A model generated the notes under the pieces. That model did no database searches and was not told where the DNA came from. It worked only from the letters and a program-made list of their open reading frames with translations. A DNA stretch of 64,000 nucleotides from contig NZ_CP009754.1 in assembly GCF_000772045.1 (NCBI RefSeq), forward strand, positions 2,852,001 through 2,916,000, written 5' to 3'. Source of the stretch: Streptomyces sp. CCM_MD2014. Its GTDB lineage: Bacteria > Actinomycetota > Actinomycetes > Streptomycetales > Streptomycetaceae. Below are positions 58,080 through 64,000 of this stretch, piece by piece (the first letter of the stretch is position 1; every line of letters starts with the position of its first letter). Position numbers and translations under genes: made by a program.

Positions 58080-59471
58080 TCACCCCACGTCGAGACGCAG
58101 CAGATCCTCCTCGGTCTCCCGCCGCACGATCACCCGCGCCTCGCCGTCCCGCACGGCGACGACCGGCGGGCGCAGCACGTGGTTGTAGTTGCTGGCCATG
58201 GAGCGGCAGTACGCCCCCGTCGCCGGTACGGCGATGAGGTCGCCGGGCGCCAGGTCCCCCGGCAGGAAGGCGTCCTTGACCACGATGTCCCCGCTCTCGC
58301 AGTGCTTGCCGACGACGCGCACGAGCATCGGCTCGGCGTCGGAGGTGCGGGAGGCGAGGGCGACGCTGTACTCGGCGTCGTAGAGCGCGGTGCGGATGTT
58401 GTCCGACATCCCGCCGTCGACGGAGACGTAGGTCCGCAGTCCGTCGAGCGGCTTGACGGTGCCGACCTCGTACAGGGTGAAGGCGGTCGGCCCCACGATG
58501 GCCCGTCCGGGCTCGACGGAGATGCGCGGTGTGGCGAGCCGGGCGGCCTCGCACTCGCGCGTCACGATCTCGGTCAGCGCCTTGGCGATCTCGTGCGGCT
58601 CGCGGGGGTCGTCGTCGCTGGTGTAGGCGATCCCGAGCCCGCCGCCGAGGTCGATCTCGGGCAGCTCGACCCCGTGCTCGTCCCGGATGTCCTTGAGCAG
58701 CCCCACCACCCGGTGCGCGGCGACCTCGAACCCCGACATGTCGAAGATCTGCGACCCGATGTGGGAGTGGATCCCGATGACCTCGAGCCCGTCGAGCTGC
58801 AGCGCCCGCCGCACGGCCTCGGCGGCCTGCCCGCCGGCCAGCGGAATGCCGAACTTCTGGTCCTCGTGCGCGGTGGCGATGAATTCGTGCGTGTGCGCCT
58901 CGACGCCGACGGTGATCCGGATCTGCACCCGCTGCCGCTTGCCGAGGGTCTGGGCGACGTGAGCGACCCGCACGATCTCCTGGAAGGAGTCGAGCACGAT
59001 CCGCCCGACCCCGGCCCGGACGGCGCGCTCGATCTCCTCCGGCGACTTGTTGTTCCCGTGGAAGGCGATCCGCTCGGCGGGCATCCCGGCGGAGAGCGCG
59101 GTGGCCAGCTCGCCCCCCGAGCACACGTCGAGGTTGAGCCCTTCCTCGTGCAGCCACCGCACGACGGCGCGCGACAGGAAGGCCTTGCCGGCGTAGAACA
59201 CGTCGGCGTCCGCGCCGAAGGCGGTGCGCCAGGCCCGCGCCCGGTCCCGGAAGTCGGCCTCGTCGAGGACGTAGGCGGGGGTGCCGTACTCCTCGGCGAG
59301 CTGCGTGACGGCGATCCCGCCGACGGTGACGACACCGTCCGCGTCCCGTCCGACGGTGTGGGCCCAGACCTTGGGGTCGAGGGCGTTCAGGTCCTCCGCC
59401 GGGGCGGTGTAGTGCCCCTCGGGGAGGACATCGGCGTGACGGGCCCCGGCGGGGTGTGCGGAACGGCTCAT
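58080..59471 (-). CDS. lysA: Diaminopimelate decarboxylase
   Basis: 463 residues. The PLP Lys is in VFYAGKAFLSRAV. The glycine loop is EIDLGGGLGIAYT, and the substrate-binding region includes VEPGRAIVGP and CESGDIV. It makes lysine from meso-diaminopimelate. It is 18 bp downstream of the ArgRS-like gene and 171 bp upstream of hom on the same strand. Confidence 0.97.
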   Translation of the reverse strand: MSRSAHPAGARHADVLPEGHYTAPAEDLNALDPKVWAHTVGRDADGVVTVGGIAVTQLAEEYGTPAYVLDEADFRDRARAWRTAFGADADVFYAGKAFLSRAVVRWLHEEGLNLDVCSGGELATALSAGMPAERIAFHGNNKSPEEIERAVRAGVGRIVLDSFQEIVRVAHVAQTLGKRQRVQIRITVGVEAHTHEFIATAHEDQKFGIPLAGGQAAEAVRRALQLDGLEVIGIHSHIGSQIFDMSGFEVAAHRVVGLLKDIRDEHGVELPEIDLGGGLGIAYTSDDDPREPHEIAKALTEIVTRECEAARLATPRISVEPGRAIVGPTAFTLYEVGTVKPLDGLRTYVSVDGGMSDNIRTALYDAEYSVALASRTSDAEPMLVRVVGKHCESGDIVVKDAFLPGDLAPGDLIAVPATGAYCRSMASNYNHVLRPPVVAVRDGEARVIVRRETEEDLLRLDVG

Positions 59472-59489
59472 GGCGTCTTCTGCGCTCTC

Positions 59490-60683
59490 TCAGAGGTGGT
59501 CGGGTGCGTCGATGCCGAGGAGGTCCAGGCCGCCGGCCAGCACCGCCCCGACGGCTTCGGCAAGCGCCAGCCGGGCACGGTGGGCGGCCGAGGGTTTCTC
59601 CCCGCCGCGCGGCAGCACGGTGAGCAGGAAGGGCAGCGCGGCATCGGCGACGGCCACGAGATGCCGGGCGAGCCGGTCGGGGGCGCGGTGCTCCGCGGCG
59701 GCGGCGAGGACGCGGGGGTGGTCGGCGAGGGCGGCGAGGAGTTCGGGCGCCGCGTCTGCGAGGGGGGTGGGGGCGGTGCCGGCCGGGGTGCCGGTGGCGG
59801 GGCCGGCCGGGGTGCCGGAGCGGGTCGGGGTGCCGGTGTCGCTACCGGTGCCGGCCGGAGTGCCGGAGCCGGTCGGGGTGCCGCAGCCGCTACCGGTGAC
59901 GGGGCCGGGTTCGGCGGTGAAGCCGAGGTCGGCGGCGTTGCGCGTGGCGGCGCGGGCGCGGGCGTGGGCGTACCTCACGCGGAAGAGGGGGTTGCTCTCC
60001 CGCTGGACGAGGAGCTCGTCGCCGGTGCGGGGGCGGTCGTGGGCCGCGGGGTGGAGCAGGGCCCAGCGTCCGGCGTCGCGGCCGAGGGACATCAGGTCGG
60101 CGGCCTCGGAGGCGGGGACGGGCACGGGCCGGACGTTGACGGGGAGCGCGGCGGGAGCGACCCCGACGGCGTCGACCGTCACCCCCAGGACGGAGGTCCA
60201 GACGTCCTCGAACCCCTCGGCGGTCACGCGGACGAGGGCGCCCTGGGAGCGGAGCAGCCGTGCGGACGCCTCGGCGACGACGACGGCACGCAGGTCGCGG
60301 GGGCAGTGGAGCTGCACGACACGCCCGTCCGGCTGCTCGGCGTACCCGTACCGGGCCCCACGGCGCAGGATCTCGCCGACGAGCCCGACGCCTGCGGCCG
60401 CCCGGTCGAGGCTGATGTTGAGGAACCCGGGCCCGGTGAGGACCACGTCGGTGATCCCGTCCGTCCCCACGAGGTAGGGCCGCAGCACCTCGGCGACCCG
60501 GACCGGCGTCTGCCCGGCCGGCCGGGCCAGCTGGAGGGCGATGCTGGTGGCGTAGTCCCCGCACCCTCCGGGCCCCGGCGGCGCGACCACGGCCCGCGTC
60601 GGCACGGCCACGCTCAGCTCCCCCGCGTCAACGGCGCGACGCACGGCGTGCAGCACGGTGCGGGAGAGCTCGACGGGGGTCAC
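59490..60683 (-). CDS. ArgRS-like protein lacking the catalytic domain
   Basis: 397 residues from GTG 60683, against about 550-590 for arginyl-tRNA synthetase. The Arg-tRNA N-terminal domain is complete (about 1-105, ending TDVVLTGPGFLNISLD). The HIGH region reads QLHCPRDLRAVVVAEASARL, so HVGH is lost, and about 180 residues including KMSKS are missing. The tRNA-stem region returns as NPLFRVRYAHARARAATRNA, followed by a low-complexity Gly/Ser/Thr/Pro insert (about 265-305) and the DALR anticodon-binding domain to the end. It occupies the argS position before lysA found in mycobacteria and corynebacteria. It cannot charge tRNA, but could bind tRNA or regulate lysA. Confidence 0.9.
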   Translation of the reverse strand: MTPVELSRTVLHAVRRAVDAGELSVAVPTRAVVAPPGPGGCGDYATSIALQLARPAGQTPVRVAEVLRPYLVGTDGITDVVLTGPGFLNISLDRAAAGVGLVGEILRRGARYGYAEQPDGRVVQLHCPRDLRAVVVAEASARLLRSQGALVRVTAEGFEDVWTSVLGVTVDAVGVAPAALPVNVRPVPVPASEAADLMSLGRDAGRWALLHPAAHDRPRTGDELLVQRESNPLFRVRYAHARARAATRNAADLGFTAEPGPVTGSGCGTPTGSGTPAGTGSDTGTPTRSGTPAGPATGTPAGTAPTPLADAAPELLAALADHPRVLAAAAEHRAPDRLARHLVAVADAALPFLLTVLPRGGEKPSAAHRARLALAEAVGAVLAGGLDLLGIDAPDHL

Positions 60684-60772
60684 GGGACAAGCGTATGGGA
60701 GGAGGGGGGTGACCAGGCGAACCGTTTCCCGGGAGTCCCGGGATGTGGACGCAACCGGGTGCGGCTGCGGTT

Positions 60773-61240
60773 TCACGCCTGAGCGGGCGTCTCACTCTCC
60801 CCGGCGACCCCATGCACCCGCGGCAAGGAGTCGCCGACGGCCCCCGCCCCGGGCTCGGAGCGGGCCCCCCGCTCGGCCAACTGCCGTACGAGCCCGATGA
60901 GCTCGGCGGGCTCGAACGGCTTGGACAGAAACGCGTCGGCCCCCGCGGCGAACCCGGCCTCGACCTCGTACTGCGTAGAGGCGCTGACGATCGCGATCGG
61001 AAGATCCCGGGTACGCGGATCGGCACGCAGCCGAGCAGCGGTCCTCAACCCGTCCAGCCGAGGCATGACCACGTCCAGCGTGACGACGTCGGGCCGCACC
61101 TGATGGACGACTTCCAGACACTCGGCACCATCGCCCGCGGTCACCACCTCGAAGCCCTCCAGCTCGAGGTTGACCCTGATCAGCTGCCGGATGACCTTGT
61201 TGTCGTCCACAACAAGAATCCGGCCGGACGCCCTAGGCAC
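60773..61240 (-). CDS. Stand-alone receiver-domain response regulator
   Basis: 155 residues from GTG 61240; upstream codons read into the tRNA region and do not look like protein. The only domain is a receiver with acidic pocket ILVVDDNKVIRQLI, phosphoacceptor in VVTLDVVMPRLDG, Ser/Thr in IAIVSAST and Lys in AFLSKPF. The C-terminus (about 125-155) is a polar, Gly/Ser/Pro-rich tail without DNA-binding motif. Single-receiver proteins act by phosphorelay or protein binding. No kinase is adjacent. It precedes the ArgRS-like gene by 89 bp on the same strand. Confidence 0.88.
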   Translation of the reverse strand: MPRASGRILVVDDNKVIRQLIRVNLELEGFEVVTAGDGAECLEVVHQVRPDVVTLDVVMPRLDGLRTAARLRADPRTRDLPIAIVSASTQYEVEAGFAAGADAFLSKPFEPAELIGLVRQLAERGARSEPGAGAVGDSLPRVHGVAGESETPAQA

Positions 61241-61421
61241 AACTCGAGAGTAGGTCGCCCTCGGCCACCGCGTCCGGGTTTTCCCCACTTCCACCCCGCG
61301 CGAGGGACAACGCCCGACGCCACCCTCCCCCCACGACCCGCCAAAACCCGTTCATGACCACCCCGGGCGAGCTGGTAGTGTTCTACCCGTCGCCGCGAGC
61401 AACACCGACCGCGACGGACAC

Positions 61422-61493
61422 GCCCCCGTAGCTCAGGGGATAGAGCAACGGCCTCCGGAGCCGTGTGCGCAGGTTCGAATCCTGCCGGGGGCA
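61422..61493 (+). tRNA. tRNA-Arg, anticodon CCG
   Basis: Cloverleaf: acceptor GCCCCCG/CGGGGGC, D arm GCTC/GAGC, anticodon stem ACGGC/GCCGT with loop CTCCGGA (anticodon CCG, reading CGG), four-base variable region GTGC, T arm GCAGG/CCTGC with TTCGAAT, discriminator A. CCA is not encoded. The 3' half is the likely attachment site of the adjacent integrated element, because integrase, excisionase and replication genes follow directly. Confidence 0.96.
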
Positions 61494-61511
61494 CTACGCA
61501 GTAAGTGCCTA

Positions 61512-61551
61512 AAGACCCCGCCATCAGCGCGTTTGCTGAGTGCGGGGTCTT
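61512..61551. terminator. Stem-loop after tRNA-Arg
   Basis: AAGACCCCGC (61512-61521) pairs with GCGGGGTCTT (61542-61551), with an inner CAGC/GCTG stem. It should terminate the tRNA transcript and may also stop transcription from the integrase side. Confidence 0.75.
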
Positions 61552-61740
61552 GTCGTGTGTGCAGGCGAATGCCGTCGAAAGCAGCTGTTTGCCAGTGATC
61601 ACGTTGTAATAGCGTGTTGATTTTGGAGGGCCTCGCTGCTGGTCACATGCCGTTTCGCCGGACTTGAGAGTAGCCCTGTGGACCACCCGTGGACAGGCCG
61701 AAGCCCGGACCTCTTACGGTCCGGGGCTTGGGTCGGTCTG

Positions 61741-63142
61741 TCATGGTCGGCTGTCAGTCCGTAGGTTCGTCCCCTCCCCCAGCCCTTGCATGATGCGGTC
61801 CTTCATCTCCTGCTCCTGGCCGTCGATGCACTTGGCGTAAATCTTCAGCAGCACGTCCACCGAGTGGCCCGCACGAGCGGCGACCTCCGGCGCCGGCGCT
61901 CCGGAGTTGAGCCACTGGGAGACGCCCGCGTGCCGGAGGTCGTACGGCCGGAAGGCCAGGACCGAGGACACTTGATCGGGCACGAGCGCCAGTTCCCGCG
62001 CCTGTTTCCACGCTCGGGAGTACGAGGACGCCGCGATCACGTTGCCCGGCTCACTGGAGAACAGTCGGCCGTCCGTCGCCGTGCCGAACTCCTCCAGGTG
62101 CTCGCGAAGCAGCCGCACCAGCGGAGGCGGAATCGGCACGGTCCGTACCTCGCCGTGGGACCGCTGCTTCAGGCCGCGCCGATCGTGCGCCTCCCCGGAG
62201 TCCGTCCACGCCTTACCCGCCGTGGGGCGGGTCTCCGCCAGCTCTATGCGGCCCCAGCCTGACGCCGGAACCGTGCAGTCGGAGCGGCGAAGGCCGAGGG
62301 CCTCCCCAGGTCGCGTGGCCGCGTAGTACAAGCACCCGAAGAACGCCCGTAGCCGCCGGCCACTCGCCCGGTCGTAGCCACCCACGTACGTGAGCGCGGT
62401 CAGCAGTTCCCGTGCCTGCCGAGGGTTGACGACCACCCGGCGGTCAACCTCCTGCAACGCGCGCTTGCCCCGCTTACGCCGAACCCTGCTCAACGGGTTG
62501 GAGGGCAGATACTCCAGTTCCACGGCGTACTCAAGCGCGTTGAAGACCACGGCGCGCCGCCGCCGGTAGGTCTGCGTCGCCGCAGGCTTGCCGTCGAGCC
62601 GCCGACTCAGCGCATCGATCAGGTCGTGCGCACGGGTGATCTCCTGCAACTCCGCCACCGGCAGCGACGCCTTCTCAATCCACTTCACCGCCGTACTGAT
62701 CTCCTCAGGCCTCTCACGCTCCCTACGAGGCACAGGCAAGACGTACGACCGCAGCGCACGCCGCAGCACCTCGGGAGCGGGCCGCCCCCCGCCCCGGCTT
62801 CACCAGAACGGGAACGACCGTCGCCAGCGCATCGGTCATGCTGTCCCACTGCTTGGCCGACGCCTCCGCCCACCGGGCATCCACGTACCTCACTGCCAGG
62901 TCAAGGAAGGACATCGCCGCCTTGCCGCCGCGCAGCGAGTCGGGCAGACCGGTGACGGTGTCGAACGGCTCGCCCTTGTCGAGAGCGCGCACCAGCTTGG
63001 CCCGGAAACGGTCGGCCAGTGTCTTGGTCTTGTACGACTCGCTGAACGGTTGTCCGTCGACCGCCCAGCGCACCAGGTAGGTCGGCTTCTTGGTGGTCTT
63101 GTTGACCGACAGCTTCCAGACGGAAGCCTTGTACGACTTCAC
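61741..63142 (-). pseudogene. int: Tyrosine recombinase/integrase, split by a one-base frameshift
   Basis: The N-terminal part (GTG 63142 onwards, with VKSYKASVWKLSVNKTTK and FLDLAVRYVDARWAEASAKQ) and the C-terminal part (from about 62770, with TRPGEALGLRRSD, DLRHAGVSQWL, ARAGHSVDVLLKIYAKC) are in different frames. Both are excellent integrase sequence and meet at a run of six C (62784-62789). Removing one C restores P-G-R-G-R-P-A-P-E-V-L-R-R-A-L. The intact protein would be about 467 residues, with core-binding and catalytic domains; catalytic Arg, Lys-region, His-Arg and Tyr in KIYAKC are present. Either the integrase is recently broken or the assembly has an indel error. Confidence 0.85.
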
Positions 63143-63351
63143 GACGCCGCCCCCTCTGCCCGCTCCTCCAGCCACTCATCGAGCACGTCACGGCGAACTC
63201 TCAGCTCCCCGTTCGGCAGCCGGATACAGACGGGAGCGAGGCGCAGTTCCCGCCAGCGGTAGAAGGAGCGGCGGGAGACGCCGCCCAGTTCGTCGAGCAC
63301 CTGCCGGACCGTGAGCAGCTCTGCCGACTTCGCACTGCTGTCACGTGCCAT
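63139..63351 (-). CDS. xis: Excisionase-like helix-turn-helix protein
   Basis: 70 residues from ATG 63351. It has a MerR/Xis-type winged helix with LLTVRQVLDELGGVSRRSFYRWREL (helix-turn-helix, about 11-35) and a conserved wing VCIRLPNGELRVRRDVLDEWL. Together with integrase it directs excision of the element. The stop overlaps the integrase start (GTGA) and the start overlaps the rep end by 11 bp, so the three are one translation-coupled unit. Confidence 0.9.
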   Translation of the reverse strand: MARDSSAKSAELLTVRQVLDELGGVSRRSFYRWRELRLAPVCIRLPNGELRVRRDVLDEWLEERAEGAAS

Positions 63352-64000
63352 GGAGACCACCGCCCTCCCGCACCGAGGCAGCCAAGAGAGCCGCTTCCGG
63401 TGAGTAGCCGCGCCCGGCGTAGCGCCACTCGCCAATCGTGACCGTGGGGCAGTCGGCCAGGCCGAGGGCGGTCCGCTGTTGCTCCGCACGATGGTCGGCA
63501 CGGGCCTGCCGAAGCGCGGTCAACGTCGTCGAGTACCGACGCGACTTGGTGGAGAAGTCGCCGCCGTACCCGAGCATGTGGGCCCAGCGGCGCAGCCCCA
63601 GCGGCTCGAACTCCGGCAGGCCGCCGAGCCACCAACACGTGCTGATCATGCGCAGCACGTGTGAGCGCACGGGCAGCGTGACCATGTCTCGCGCGTGATG
63701 GATGCGGCCGTCCACCGCGCCGGCGGCCTCCGCCCCCTTGGTCGCGTACTTGGAGATGTAGCCCGCCACGGCCCCCGCAGAAGCGGGCCGCTCCCCCGGG
63801 CTCCGTCCGTATGAGGTGACCGGCCGTACATCGACCTGAGTGCCGAAGCGCAGCACTCGCGGACCGACCACGCCCGCACCGGGAGCGCTCAGCCGCACCC
63901 GACCGGCAACAGCCCGTACCGCGGCCATCAGGAGCGGCACGGTCGCCCCAGCCGGGCGGAGCCGAGCCAGGGCCGTCCGGACCGTCGAGCCGGATGACGG
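63341..64000 (-). CDS. Replication initiator (RepSA-like), C-terminal part
   Basis: 220 codons of an open frame entering from the right edge, with no stop before 64000. The sequence matches pSAM2-type replication proteins: TVPLLMAAVRAVAGRVRLSA, LRFGTQVDVRPVTS, AGAVAGYISKYATKGAE, PVRSHVLRMISTCWWLGGL and a long C-terminal WAHMLGYGGDFSTKSRRYST. Such proteins start rolling-circle replication of the excised element. A GTG at 63940 is internal. The N-terminus and catalytic Tyr lie outside the window. Confidence 0.85.
   Translation of the reverse strand, partial: PSSGSTVRTALARLRPAGATVPLLMAAVRAVAGRVRLSAPGAGVVGPRVLRFGTQVDVRPVTSYGRSPGERPASAGAVAGYISKYATKGAEAAGAVDGRIHHARDMVTLPVRSHVLRMISTCWWLGGLPEFEPLGLRRWAHMLGYGGDFSTKSRRYSTTLTALRQARADHRAEQQRTALGLADCPTVTIGEWRYAGRGYSPEAALLAASVREGGGLHGT

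Larger units (their letters stand above)
61422..64000. mobile_element. Left end of a pSAM2-like integrative element (AICE)
   Basis: tRNA-Arg followed by integrase, excisionase and a replication initiator, all reading towards the tRNA. This is the int-xis-rep order of actinomycete integrative and conjugative elements. Gene junctions overlap tightly (rep/xis by 11 bp, xis/int as GTGA). The other end is outside the window, so the direct repeat of the tRNA 3' end that would prove integration cannot be seen. Confidence 0.8.

Overview
The window is high-GC actinobacterial DNA from a Streptomyces chromosome. Third codon positions are almost all G or C, GTG and TTG starts are frequent, and the window carries the Streptomyces-specific scy-filP cytoskeletal pair, a NucS mismatch endonuclease instead of MutS/MutL, a streptomycete CBM2-FnIII-GH18 chitinase with its own two-component system, and a pSAM2-like integrative element in a tRNA gene. 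Gene order matches, from memory, the S. coelicolor SCO5350-SCO5406 neighbourhood. No database search was possible.

Layout. (1) 1-8.1 kb: end of an AIM24-type gene, a MarR regulator, an OmpR-type two-component system divergent from an Asp-rich PepSY protein, an MFS exporter, then propionate/acyl-CoA genes (meaB GTPase, thiolase, methylmalonyl-CoA epimerase). (2) 8.1-17.6 kb: scy and filP (polar growth coiled coils), then two tandem ABC ATPase/permease pairs. (3) 17.6-24.1 kb: a small Cys/His protein, a flavin-dependent oxidoreductase, an SCO5389-type protein, nucS, a membrane-anchored P-loop NTPase and a STAS protein. (4) 24.1-32.7 kb: 3-hydroxybutyryl-CoA dehydrogenase, a TetR regulator divergent from a DrrAB-like exporter, a PduO-type cobalamin adenosyltransferase, two small membrane proteins, then chiS-chiR-chiC. 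(5) 32.7-61.2 kb, almost all on the minus strand: a conserved actinobacterial core block, read in the direction of transcription as ArgRS-like gene-lysA-hom-thrC-thrB-rho-(protease, LCP)-rpmE-prfA-prmC-tsaC-(phosphatase-like, SHMT-like)-wecA-like-atpIBEFHAGDC-DUF2550. It parallels Mycobacterium tuberculosis argS-lysA-thrA-thrC-thrB-rho-rpmE-prfA-hemK-sua5-rfe-atp-Rv1312 (from memory). (6) 61.4-64 kb: tRNA-Arg(CCG) followed by a frameshifted integrase, an excisionase and the end of a replication gene, which together form one end of an actinomycete integrative and conjugative element.

How the genes work together. MeaB, methylmalonyl-CoA epimerase and cobalamin adenosyltransferase all serve the B12-dependent methylmalonyl-CoA mutase route. 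lysA-hom-thrC-thrB is aspartate-family amino-acid synthesis. rho-rpmE-prfA-prmC-tsaC is transcription termination and translation. The atp operon is the F1Fo ATP synthase.

Most interesting signals. Within the conserved core, three genes look like enzymes whose catalytic residues have been lost or altered: an ArgRS homologue lacking the catalytic core, in the exact position of argS; a low-molecular-weight phosphatase with Ser at the nucleophilic Cys; and an SHMT paralogue with His-His where a Tyr pair is expected. Others are a textbook SigR-type promoter for rpmE embedded in the end of the upstream gene and a weaker one for rho, dre-like direct repeats overlapping the chiC promoter, a perfect palindrome at the tetR/ABC divergent promoters, 17-bp tandem repeats between thrC and thrB, and a one-base frameshift in a six-C run of the integrase. 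I did not find a clearly new multi-gene defence or biosynthetic system.
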